DNA of 8,403 bases from an uncultured Opitutia bacterium (GTDB taxonomy: Bacteria; Verrucomicrobiota; Verrucomicrobiia; Opitutales; Coraliomargaritaceae). The stretch covers positions 1-8,403 of the forward strand of contig CALBPO010000004.1 in the NCBI GenBank assembly GCA_937899295.1. Direction: 5' to 3'. The position numbers and the translations under genes are program-made. A model generated the notes under the pieces. That model did not search any database. It worked only from the letters and a program-made list of their open reading frames with translations, and was not told the origin of the DNA. Shown one piece after another: positions 1-7,369 of this stretch (within the stretch, counting starts at the first letter, position 1; every line of letters starts with the position of its first letter).

Positions 1-1853
1 AGCGAGCTTTTGAAGCCGAATTCACCTCGGAGCTCGACGATGTCGCCAGCTCGTTCTCCTCGCTGATGGGGCCGATGGAGAAGGTGCTACGCACGCTGAG
101 CGCCCGCTTGGCGAGAGAGGAACGTGAGCAGTGGACCGAGCGCAACAGCCACCGCGAAACCGTGGCGGAGCTGGCGACCTCGATCAGCCCAGAGTTTACC
201 AAAATTTACAAATCGCTGCGCGAGTATCCTGACCCCGATTCGATAGAGCGGATCGAAGCGATCGAGCGCTTCGTCGAGTTAGACGGTTACAACCTGGAGG
301 CAAAAGCCAAGCGTATCCTTGCAGGGCTAGCCTTTCGTCACGAAGACTACGACATGCCAGCCAAGACCTTAAGTGGGGGCTGGATCATGCGGGCCCATCT
401 CGCCCGCCTGCTTGTCATGGAACCAGATCTGCTCATGCTCGACGAACCGACCAATCACTTGGATCTTGAGACACTGGGTTGGTTTCAAAATCAGCTGAAG
501 CGCTACTCCGGCGCGATCCTGACGATTTCGCACGACCGAGAGTTCCTCAATGCCATCTGCGACGGTATTGTGGAGATTGCCCACAGCAAATTGCATCGCT
601 ACGTCGGTAACTACGAAAAATACCTTAAAGAAAAGGCCGAGCGCGAAGCGCAACATCTAGCAGCCTACAACAATCAACAGCGTGAAATCGCCCATCTGGA
701 AGATTTCGTGCGCCGCTTCCGCGCCAAAGCCAGTAAGGCGACACAAGCGCAAGCTCGACTTAAACAATTAGAGAAAATGGACCGCATTGCGCCACCTGAG
801 AGTGCTGCTGACACCATCCACTTTAAGTTTCCCCAGCCGCAACGCAGTGGTCAGCGTATCGTAACGCTCAATAATGTGAAGCAGGCCTATGGTGAACACG
901 TCGTCTACCAGGATCTAAACATAGAGGTCGAAAAGAAGCAACGTATCGTCTTGGTCGGCCCCAACGGTGCAGGCAAGTCGACACTGCTCAAAATCATAGC
1001 CGAGATCATCCCAATCGAGGCTGGCACGCGCGAGTTGGGCCATAATGTGAGCGTGGGCTACTTTTCGCAGCAGCGAGTCGAAGTGCTCAACATGGAGCGC
1101 AGCGTACTCGACGAAGCGATGGATCGCACCTCAGGCACAGGCGAGCAAAGCGTGCGCAGTATCTTGGGTGCCTTCCTCTTTCGCGGAGATGATGTTTTTA
1201 AGAAGGTCAAAGTGCTAAGCGGTGGCGAGAAGAGCCGACTGGCTCTAGTCAAACTACTACTAGCGCCGCCCAACTTACTCCTGCTCGACGAGCCCACCAC
1301 CCACCTAGATATGCCAAGTATCGACGCGCTGATTACTGCGCTCAATGATTACACGGGTACTCTGATCTTTGTTAGTCACGATGTACACTTTATCCGCGCA
1401 ATCGCAGAAAGTACGATACAGATACAAGCGGGCAAAGTTACGCATTATGCAGGTAACTACGATTACTACTTGCGAAAGTCGGGCGCTGAGTCTGAACAGA
1501 GTGGCCTAATCGCTGGGCTGAAAAATGCTCGACCAGACGGTGCACCCACCTCGCAGGGCAAACATCAAAGCGTGAGTGCCAAAGAGCGTCGCCGTATCGC
1601 GGCAGAGGAGCGTAAATCTGCCGGCAAGGCGCGCAAACAAGCCGAAAGCCGAGTCGCAAAAGCTGAGGCAGACATTCTAAAACTCGAAACCGAACAAGCC
1701 GAGCTTTCGAAACAGCTCGAGGACCCTAGCGCCTATGCTGACTCCGAGGCAGCCAAAGGTCTCAATATTAAGGCTGCCCGTATCGCTAAATATTTAGAAG
1801 AAAAAAACTATGAGTGGGATCTAGCAGCAGAAGAACTAAGTAAGCTAGATTAA
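1..1853 (+). CDS. ABC-F family ATPase (duplicated ABC domains), 5' end cut by window edge
   Basis: This is a soluble tandem ABC ATPase of the ABC-F type; known members bind the ribosomal E site or act as translation or antibiotic-resistance factors and do not transport. The frame is open from the first complete codon at base 3, so the Met at base 66 is internal. Counting from that Met: first-domain signature LSGGW 102-106, Walker B LLMLDEPTNHLD 122-133 and switch SHD 155-157; basic inter-domain linker (P-site tRNA-interaction-motif region) about 185-240; second-domain Walker A GPNGAGKST 298-306, signature LSGGE 384-388, Walker B LLLLDEPTTHLD 404-415 and SHD 437-439; a charged C-terminal coiled coil about 504-593, like the ABC_tran_CTD of Uup/YheS-type proteins. 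The first Walker A lies upstream of the window. The linker segment FVRRFRAKASKATQAQ recalls the YheS/ABCF3-like group. The subfamily is uncertain and no resistance role can be claimed. The gene ends 96 bases before the next gene's preferred start. Confidence 0.95.
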   Translation, partial: RAFEAEFTSELDDVASSFSSLMGPMEKVLRTLSARLAREEREQWTERNSHRETVAELATSISPEFTKIYKSLREYPDPDSIERIEAIERFVELDGYNLEAKAKRILAGLAFRHEDYDMPAKTLSGGWIMRAHLARLLVMEPDLLMLDEPTNHLDLETLGWFQNQLKRYSGAILTISHDREFLNAICDGIVEIAHSKLHRYVGNYEKYLKEKAEREAQHLAAYNNQQREIAHLEDFVRRFRAKASKATQAQARLKQLEKMDRIAPPESAADTIHFKFPQPQRSGQRIVTLNNVKQAYGEHVVYQDLNIEVEKKQRIVLVGPNGAGKSTLLKIIAEIIPIEAGTRELGHNVSVGYFSQQRVEVLNMERSVLDEAMDRTSGTGEQSVRSILGAFLFRGDDVFKKVKVLSGGEKSRLALVKLLLAPPNLLLLDEPTTHLDMPSIDALITALNDYTGTLIFVSHDVHFIRAIAESTIQIQAGKVTHYAGNYDYYLRKSGAESEQSGLIAGLKNARPDGAPTSQGKHQSVSAKERRRIAAEERKSAGKARKQAESRVAKAEADILKLETEQAELSKQLEDPSAYADSEAAKGLNIKAARIAKYLEEKNYEWDLAAEELSKLD

Positions 1854-1949
1854 ATCTTAGAACGGAGAAAAGTCGAATTTCGCTTTACAAGCCGCTAGTA
1901 AATGCGAAGTTTTTTCATTCCCCATGAACATTCTCCCCGTCCATCTGTG
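1854..1949 (+). other. Short leader between the ABC-F gene and the TPR/Exb gene cluster
   Basis: This gap is the only plausible place in the window for a promoter serving the whole TPR-ExbBD cluster. A TTTACA hexamer at 1884-1889 resembles a sigma70 -35 box, but no good -10 box sits 16-18 bases after it. A GGAG at 1864-1867 is too far from either candidate start to act as a ribosome binding site. I found no strong hairpin with a U-tract, so read-through from the ABC-F gene is possible. The element is inferred from position only. Confidence 0.2.
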
Positions 1950-4900
1950 ATGCTGTCTAGATTTACTTTAAAAAGTTTATTATCTGCCTCTTTAATCATC
2001 TGCTCATTACAGGTTTCTAATGCACAGAATGATGCCGGACAACTAGGCTTCACTGCACTCCAAGGCCAAGCCAATACGCTGGTCGAAAACGGCAAACTCA
2101 TCGAGGCCATGCCTCTACTCAAAGAGTTGGTCAAGCGCGTCGAGGCCTCCGATAACTCGGAAATCAAACTCGACTTCCCCATATTCCTTATTGGAACTGG
2201 CCATATCCAGCAATATATAGCTTCGAAACAAACGAATGAGTTGAGCGAAGCCCTCCGCTGGTATGATAGGTTAGAAAAAGAGTTCCCAAACTCACCTAAG
2301 ATCAAGGATATGCTTTTAAAAAGGATCGACGTTTTACGCGCTCTCAGTAACAATAATGAAGCGATAGACCTGATGCAAAAAATCCTATCAGGCGGCTATA
2401 GAAATGTGCGCCTGAGCCAAAGTGAGCAAACTAAGCTGCTCAAGGATCTCACCCAAATCTACTACAGCACGGGGCAATTATCCGCTGGCCTGCCCTACTT
2501 TGGTCAACTCTTCGAAATCGCTCGTAATCCTGAAGACCAAGCTTTGGCTGCTGCTGCCAGCTTTGAGGCACTTTTTCAAGCCGAGCGCCTTGACGACGCA
2601 CTCAATTTGTTACCTAGGCTAGCAAAGGAGTCAGCAGTCCGCTATCGCCCACGCCTCAATGTTGCCCTCCTAAAAGCAAGCGATAAGCTGGTCGAAGTAG
2701 GACGAGTCAATGATGCCGCTCTAACGCTGAACTTAATCAAAACGACTGACATCATGATTGAGTGGACCGAAGGAGAAATCGAATCCAAGGCAGCCCGAGT
2801 CGAACAACGAACTGCGCTAGGCAATTCATCCAGTGAATTCATCGAGCGCCTTAAACAAGAGATCAGCACACTCAAAGCTAACCTAGAACACCTTCGGAAA
2901 CTACCAACACTACGCAATGAACTGCTCGTCCGCCGCGCCCGTAACTACACTAAAACAGCTCGTCGCTACGAAGCCTTCTGGATGTTCTATGATCTGATGG
3001 AGGAAAATCCCGATGATGACCAAGCAGAGTTCTACCACTACGCCACTTTCTCCAATGCTCTTCAAATCGGCAAAACTGAGACCGCAATCGGAGTAGGGAA
3101 AATCTATCGCAGTAAATTCCCGAATGGCGACTTCTACTCGGATGTGAGTGGTGCCCTCGCCGTCGAACTCCAAAAGGTTGGACAAAACGAAGAGTTTCTA
3201 GAGCTCGCAGTCGACTTTCTAGGCACTCGCCCTCTAGACGCAGCGTCCCGTAGCCTCTTCGCACAATGGGCGACCTACCTCATCGAGCAGCAACGCTACA
3301 CCGAACTGATCACGCAAGCTGGCGAGTGGTATAACGCACACAGCAATTCCATCTACGAAGATGGCATCTTCTATTGGGGCGGTCTAGCCGAACTTCAAAT
3401 AAGTCAGTTCGAAGACGCTGTCGGTAGCTTCTCACGCTTAGTCGATCGATATCCGACCAGTGTTTACGCTGAAGACGGCCTTCTCCGCAAAGGTGCTGCC
3501 CTATTCTACGCGCAGCGCTTTGAAGAATCTCGAGACGTGCTCTACGCCTATGTCAAGAAATACCCAACAGGGAACGCTCTCGACCAAGCCTACTTCTTCC
3601 TCGGAGAAGTCGAGTATCTTGCGGGTAACCTTGAACTAGCTCTAGACCACTTCCACAAAGCCGACAGTATCACGACTCTCCAAGATGTTCACAACGGTGC
3701 GGCCTTCCGAATCGGCACAGTGCTTGAAGAGCTCGGCCGCTATGAAGAAATGGCTACGCACTTTGAGGCCTACATCGAGCGGTTTGGAGAAAAGGCTGAT
3801 CTGACACGAGCTGTCTTACAACTCGGATTAGCCTTTGAATATTTGATGCGCCCAGTGGACATGCTTTCTCTCTATCGCGAAAACATCGAAATCTACGCCA
3901 AAAACCCCAATAACGATGGCGTTGACGCGCTGATCGAAAGTTACGCTGAGAAATATAATAAAAATAAGACCCTATTGACCCGCACCGTGGCCTTCTTTGA
4001 CCGTCTGGAAAGCGATCTAGACTTCCGCACAAAAATCATCACTGACCGAGGTTTCCTCTTTGAACATTTCTACGTCAATCCAGACATCGATCAGCCTCTC
4101 TACAATAAACTGCGCCGCGATCCAGCCTTTACCGACGCACTGGTAGAAGACATGTCGCCGATCCAAGACTTGATTACTCCCTATCGCTCGCAACTAAACG
4201 CCTATCCTAGCGAGATTCCCCAGGATTATTTCAAAGATCAATTAAACAAGGCGCTTGAGGCTGACGATGTCATCGCAGAGACACGAATGCTCATGGGCCT
4301 CTATCGACTAAATGTCCAAATCGACCCCAGGAAGCGCTACGATTCCGCACTCCTTCAGCAGCTCACTCCTCGCGCCATTCTTTACGTTGCTGACTACGAG
4401 CGCGACAAGCGTCTGCTTTTCGCCGAAGAAGCTTGGAACCAGTTGCTCATCAACTACCCAACTGACGATGCGACTATCGTTGCCTTCATGCGCCTAGCCG
4501 ATGTCACCGCAGAGAAGGCTGACCTCGCAGGCGCGCTTAACTACCTTGAACAAATTGTTACACAATTCCCCGGCTCACCCAAAATCCCTGCAGTCATGCT
4601 GCGCCAAGGCGAGCTGCTGAGCGAAATGGGGCGCGCGGATGAAGCACGCGAAAAGTACCAGTATATACTCCGCGTACCAGAGTGGCGCGGCATACTACAC
4701 GCGCGAGCACTCTACCAAATTGGTGAGTCTTACATGGCGGAAGATGCTTACGCGAAAGCTCACGGTTTTTACGAGCGCACCTTCCTCGGCTACCCACATC
4801 TCGCCGAATGGAGTGCGCGCGCCTACCTCGCGGACGCCAAGGCCTTGGTCGGCATGGGCGAGAAGCAAGATGCGATTAATACTCTCAACGAAGCGGTGGC

Positions 4901-4973
4901 AGAAATTTCCGCGACCGCCCCCGCTGACATCCTAAAATCAATCAAAGCCAAATTGAAAGAGCTCCAAGGATGA
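1950..4973 (+). CDS. Large exported tetratricopeptide-repeat protein, first gene of the ExbBD-type cluster
   Basis: The product is about 1007 residues, predicted to be exported to the periplasm or outer envelope, and probably serves as a protein-binding scaffold. I chose ATG 1950 because it gives a compact signal peptide: basic start MLSRFTLK, hydrophobic core LLSASLIICSL, likely cleavage VSNA|Q after residue 25. An in-frame ATG at 1902 (16 residues more) and GTG at 1947 are alternatives; none has a clear Shine-Dalgarno. TPR-like helix pairs are clearest at about 469-502, 507-540, 544-576, 580-614, 841-874, 879-909, 917-949 and 954-987. Several end in the FP/YP turn typical of CpoB/YbgF-like repeats (DRYPTS, KKYPTG, TQFPGS). 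Weaker repeats lie near 35-64 and 96-129. A charged helical stretch at about 274-319 may be a coiled coil, and 625-815 is helical but lacks clear TPR consensus. The gene overlaps the next by 4 bases. No enzyme motif is visible. The partner is unknown; a link to the proton motor is inferred from gene order. Confidence 0.88.
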   Translation: MLSRFTLKSLLSASLIICSLQVSNAQNDAGQLGFTALQGQANTLVENGKLIEAMPLLKELVKRVEASDNSEIKLDFPIFLIGTGHIQQYIASKQTNELSEALRWYDRLEKEFPNSPKIKDMLLKRIDVLRALSNNNEAIDLMQKILSGGYRNVRLSQSEQTKLLKDLTQIYYSTGQLSAGLPYFGQLFEIARNPEDQALAAAASFEALFQAERLDDALNLLPRLAKESAVRYRPRLNVALLKASDKLVEVGRVNDAALTLNLIKTTDIMIEWTEGEIESKAARVEQRTALGNSSSEFIERLKQEISTLKANLEHLRKLPTLRNELLVRRARNYTKTARRYEAFWMFYDLMEENPDDDQAEFYHYATFSNALQIGKTETAIGVGKIYRSKFPNGDFYSDVSGALAVELQKVGQNEEFLELAVDFLGTRPLDAASRSLFAQWATYLIEQQRYTELITQAGEWYNAHSNSIYEDGIFYWGGLAELQISQFEDAVGSFSRLVDRYPTSVYAEDGLLRKGAALFYAQRFEESRDVLYAYVKKYPTGNALDQAYFFLGEVEYLAGNLELALDHFHKADSITTLQDVHNGAAFRIGTVLEELGRYEEMATHFEAYIERFGEKADLTRAVLQLGLAFEYLMRPVDMLSLYRENIEIYAKNPNNDGVDALIESYAEKYNKNKTLLTRTVAFFDRLESDLDFRTKIITDRGFLFEHFYVNPDIDQPLYNKLRRDPAFTDALVEDMSPIQDLITPYRSQLNAYPSEIPQDYFKDQLNKALEADDVIAETRMLMGLYRLNVQIDPRKRYDSALLQQLTPRAILYVADYERDKRLLFAEEAWNQLLINYPTDDATIVAFMRLADVTAEKADLAGALNYLEQIVTQFPGSPKIPAVMLRQGELLSEMGRADEAREKYQYILRVPEWRGILHARALYQIGESYMAEDAYAKAHGFYERTFLGYPHLAEWSARAYLADAKALVGMGEKQDAINTLNEAVAEISATAPADILKSIKAKLKELQG
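4970..4973 (+). other. ATGA stop/start overlap coupling the two TPR genes
   Basis: The TGA stop of the large TPR gene at 4971-4973 is nested in the ATG at 4970-4972. This arrangement is typical of translational coupling and supports co-expression of the two repeat proteins. An AAGGA at 4966-4970 abuts the start too closely to be an ordinary Shine-Dalgarno. If the second gene really starts at ATG 5003, the coupling becomes a 29-base gap. Confidence 0.6.
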
Positions 4974-6103
4974 ATTTAGACTACACAAGATTCCGACGCA
5001 CTATGATAAAGCGTATATTAAGCCTAGTTTTCGCGATCACTGTTGTACAGGCCTCTACTACCGCGAAAGAAGTTAATTCTTACTGGATTGAATACGGAAA
5101 CGAACCTGTCCTCATCCAGCAAAACAATAACGGCGCCGTGCAAACGCTTAAATTTGTTAGCTTTCAAGACGGGATGCTAGTCGCAGAGCTCGAAGGTGGC
5201 GTCGGCGAGATCTCACTTCCCGTGAGTGAATCGATGGTGCGGACCTTGCGCCTTGATAACTCAAAAATGCCCGAAATTGAACGAATGATCCGCCGCGGAA
5301 ACTTCACCCCTGCGCTAGACCTACTTCGCCCCAAAGCTTACCCATTGATTAAATTCCATCAGGTTCCCGAGAGTTTTACTCAGCTGCACTCACCCATTCG
5401 TTCCCTAATCGAAACGCTCATTAAGGCTAAAGAATATAATGAAGCCCACGACCTACTCAATCGTATCCAGCTCAACAAAGTCGGCATCGAATATAGCCAA
5501 ATAGCCATCGCACTCATGGGTGCCTACCTAAGTGACGGTGACTCCGATAAGGTGGCTAAAATGACGGAAATCATTCCCGTAGAAGGTCAGTATGCAGTCA
5601 ACATCCGCCCAATCGTGGACGCAGCTAATGCCCTTCGCGCGGCCGGTAAATACGAAGCTGTTATTCCCCTCTACCGCCAGATCAAGACCGTCGTATCCGA
5701 CGATGTGAAAAAGAACGTTCAGATGTGGCTTGCCTATTGCCTCGTGCTCGCCGACCGCGTCGATGAGGCCACCCCGATGATCGAGGCACTCGAAGAGCCA
5801 AAACCCAACGAGCGACTCTTCTCGCTCTACAAGCTACTTCAAGGCTCGCGCGCACACCGCGGTGAGAACTACGGGCAAGCACTCGATGTGCTGACACGCG
5901 GCTTCGTTCGTGCACAGACTTCATATGACTGGGTCCCAGAGATGCTTTATCTGATCGGCGATTGCTATGCGCGTTCCGAGGATAAGCTCGCCGCTCGTAA
6001 TGTTTGGACAGAGATTGCCATTCTCTATCCCGAATCACCGTGGGCAAAGAGCGCCGAAAGCTCGCTTGCACAACTTCCCGAACCTGAACAAACTATAGAA
6101 TAA
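4970..6103 (+). CDS. Exported TPR-like protein with an N-terminal beta-rich segment
   Basis: The product is 377 residues from ATG 4970. An in-frame ATG at 5003 (M12, reading MIKRILSLVFAITVVQAS) would give a shorter, equally convincing signal peptide. I kept 4970 because it overlaps the upstream stop. After the export signal, residues about 36-96 are predicted beta-rich, with alternating hydrophobics and the segment ELEGGVGEISLP at 73-84, suggesting a small barrel-like domain. From about 100 onward the protein is alpha-helical with TPR-like pairs: 104-120, 145-166, 174-200, 215-240, 250-272, 284-310 and 322-355. The last is the best match (MLYLIGDCYARSEDKLAA, then ILYPESPWA). No catalytic motif is visible. 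The gene lies between the large TPR gene and the ExbB-like gene, so a periplasmic scaffold or adaptor role in the same complex is inferred. It is weakly conserved in composition and I do not recognise a named family. Confidence 0.82.
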   Translation: MNLDYTRFRRTMIKRILSLVFAITVVQASTTAKEVNSYWIEYGNEPVLIQQNNNGAVQTLKFVSFQDGMLVAELEGGVGEISLPVSESMVRTLRLDNSKMPEIERMIRRGNFTPALDLLRPKAYPLIKFHQVPESFTQLHSPIRSLIETLIKAKEYNEAHDLLNRIQLNKVGIEYSQIAIALMGAYLSDGDSDKVAKMTEIIPVEGQYAVNIRPIVDAANALRAAGKYEAVIPLYRQIKTVVSDDVKKNVQMWLAYCLVLADRVDEATPMIEALEEPKPNERLFSLYKLLQGSRAHRGENYGQALDVLTRGFVRAQTSYDWVPEMLYLIGDCYARSEDKLAARNVWTEIAILYPESPWAKSAESSLAQLPEPEQTIE

Positions 6104-6157
6104 CAAACAAAAAAACATTTTAACGTCCCCTAACTAACGCGCTTTAAAATAAACATC
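6104..6157 (+). other. AT-rich gap before the ExbB-like gene
   Basis: This 54-base gap is the largest inside the cluster and is noticeably A/T-rich, including a run of seven A at 6109-6115. TAAAAT at 6145-6150 and TAGAAT at 6096-6101 each resemble a -10 box, but neither has a convincing -35 partner at normal spacing. No Shine-Dalgarno precedes ATG 6158. An internal promoter for the motor genes is possible but not shown. Confidence 0.2.
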
Positions 6158-6931
6158 ATGAATATATCTAAACTACGCATCCTTCCTGCCATCATCGCCA
6201 TCGCACTGTTCGCCGTCGCTACGCAGTGGGTGCTCACACTACAGCTCAGTGCTCAGGATACTGAGCTTGCAGCCGAAATCGCCGACGAATCACAAGAAAA
6301 GTCGCTCATCGACATGTATAAAGCTGGTGGATGGGCAATGTATCCTCTCACTCTCCTTTCAATCGGTGGTTTCGGATTGATTGTTTACAACTTTCTGGCG
6401 GTGCGTCCCGAACCGATCCTCAACACTGCGGCTACTTTGCAAATAGACGAAGCACTTGCTGCGATCGACGTGGAAAGAGCCAAGACCATTTGCCGAGAGA
6501 ACCCTTCTCCTATTACAAACATCATTGAGGCGGGCATGAACCGTGTCGACGTCAACAACTTCGACCCTGAACAGGTCAAAGAAGCGATTGAAGAGTCCAG
6601 CTCCGAAGAGCTCGCCGGACCTTTCGTTCTAATCAACTATCTCTCCGTGGTTGGTTCGCTCTCCCCTATGGTTGGGTTACTCGGAACCGTTTCTGGTATG
6701 GTCAAAGCATTTAACGTGATCGAGGCTGAAGGTGCGGGTAGTGCTCAAGCGCTCGCGGGCAACATTTCCGAAGCTCTAATCACTACTGCGACTGGTATGA
6801 TCGTTGGTATTCCTGCCATGTTCTTCTTCTTCTTCTTCAAGAATCGTTACGGTAAGATCACTTCGCGAATCGGCCGCGTGGTAGGCGAGTTGCAGTTTAC
6901 ACTTAATAAGGCGATCAAGAACCGCACCTAA
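6158..6931 (+). CDS. MotA/TolQ/ExbB-family proton-channel subunit
   Basis: This inner-membrane protein should form, with ExbD-type partners, a proton-driven motor that energises envelope work. Residues 1-32 form a signal-like segment (basic MNISKLR, hydrophobic 9-30, possible cleavage LSA|Q), followed by an acidic stretch 34-50. Family helices follow: TM1 about 58-80, TM2 about 157-185, TM3 about 204-227, with a cytoplasmic domain between TM1 and TM2. TM2 carries SPMVGLLGTVSGMVKAF and TM3 carries ISEALITTATGMIVGIPA. By alignment from memory, T177, E205 and T210 match the functional ExbB residues T148, E176 and T181 of E. coli, so the channel looks intact. TM3 ends in six Phe encoded by six consecutive TTC codons. 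Length 257 is near the usual 220-250 plus the N-terminal extension. Two ExbD genes follow. ExbB versus TolQ cannot be decided, because the partner is neither a clear TonB nor a clear TolA. Confidence 0.93.
   Translation: MNISKLRILPAIIAIALFAVATQWVLTLQLSAQDTELAAEIADESQEKSLIDMYKAGGWAMYPLTLLSIGGFGLIVYNFLAVRPEPILNTAATLQIDEALAAIDVERAKTICRENPSPITNIIEAGMNRVDVNNFDPEQVKEAIEESSSEELAGPFVLINYLSVVGSLSPMVGLLGTVSGMVKAFNVIEAEGAGSAQALAGNISEALITTATGMIVGIPAMFFFFFFKNRYGKITSRIGRVVGELQFTLNKAIKNRT
6821..6838 (+). repeat. (TTC)6 trinucleotide repeat inside the ExbB-like gene
   Basis: Six perfect TTC units encode Phe222-Phe227 at the cytoplasmic end of TM3. Slippage by whole units would keep the frame and lengthen or shorten the helix end. 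Single-base slippage is not favoured in a triplet tract. The repeat itself is directly seen; any variability is untested. Confidence 0.9.
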
Positions 6932-6962
6932 TCTCGTCCACTGACGCACCCCCTAAACAGCT

Positions 6963-7367
6963 ATGGCTATGTGGACACCAGAAGAGGTTGATCCGGAGTT
7001 TGAACTGACTCCGATGATCGACGTCGTCTTCCTGCTGATTGCGTTCTTCATGACGCTGATCAGTTTCATCAGCGCTGAACTGGTCGAATTGGAACTGCCC
7101 GAAGCAGCCGAGGCCAGTATCCCTGAAGAACCGGGCGAACGCCAATACATATCAATCGATCGAGAGGGCCAACTCTACTTTGGTGCCTCAGCGATCACTG
7201 AAGAAGCTCTCACTGCTCAACTACTAACACTCAAGGCTGAACTTCCTAGGCTCAAAGTTTTCCTACGCGCTGACTCCAATACCGCTCACCGCCATGTCAA
7301 CAGCGTGATGAAAGCCACCGCTAAAGCTGGCATCTTCGACCTCATTTTCGCCTCAGCAAAGGACTAA
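6963..7367 (+). CDS. ExbD/TolR-family biopolymer transport protein (first copy)
   Basis: The product is 134 residues. A short cytoplasmic N-terminus (1-14) leads into ELTPMIDVVFLLIAFFM, where D20 at the start of the single TM helix (about 17-39) matches the protonatable Asp of ExbD (D25) and TolR (D23). The periplasmic part begins with an acidic, flexible segment containing ELELPEA (the ExbD-type 'LP' motif) and ends in an ExbD-like alpha/beta domain (about 62-134; VFLRADSNTAHRHVNSVM near 99-116). It should sit in the pore of the ExbB-type oligomer. ATG 6963 is followed by another in-frame ATG at 6969 that could also serve as start, and neither has a Shine-Dalgarno. It lies 31 bases after the ExbB-like gene and 2 bases before the second ExbD gene. 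Confidence 0.93.
   Translation: MAMWTPEEVDPEFELTPMIDVVFLLIAFFMTLISFISAELVELELPEAAEASIPEEPGERQYISIDREGQLYFGASAITEEALTAQLLTLKAELPRLKVFLRADSNTAHRHVNSVMKATAKAGIFDLIFASAKD
7359..7363 (+). promoter_or_regulatory. Shine-Dalgarno site for the second ExbD gene
   Basis: AAGGA lies inside the last codons of the first ExbD gene, 6 bases before ATG 7370. It is the only well-spaced Shine-Dalgarno I see among the starts in this window, and it fixes the second ExbD start firmly. Confidence 0.7.
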
Positions 7368-7369
7368 TT

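Noticed and set aside
66..68. ATG 66 as the start of the ABC-F gene
   Set aside because: The frame is open through the left edge, and the protein from this Met lacks the first Walker A that every ABC-F has, so the real start is upstream of the window.
1..1853. Antibiotic-resistance ABC-F (Msr/Vga/Lsa type)
   Set aside because: The long C-terminal coiled coil and the linker resemble housekeeping Uup/YheS-like proteins. Nothing in the window supports a resistance role.
1845..1860. Small inverted repeat around the ABC-F stop codon (CTAGAT / ATCTTAG) as a terminator
   Set aside because: The stem is short, A/T-rich and bulged, has a three-base loop, and is not followed by a T-tract. It is unlikely to terminate transcription.
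1895..2353. Antisense open frame of 152 codons over the start of the large TPR gene
   Set aside because: The + strand reading has a clear signal peptide and helical repeat periodicity. The minus-strand product has no family features.
5682..6071. Antisense open frame of 129 codons
   Set aside because: It lies wholly inside the second TPR gene, is very Arg/Ser-rich as expected of a complementary-frame shadow, and has no recognisable domain or start signal.
6066..6101. Promoter TTGCAC (6066) with TAGAAT (6096)
   Set aside because: The spacing is 24 bases, far from the 16-18 needed, so the pair is probably coincidental.
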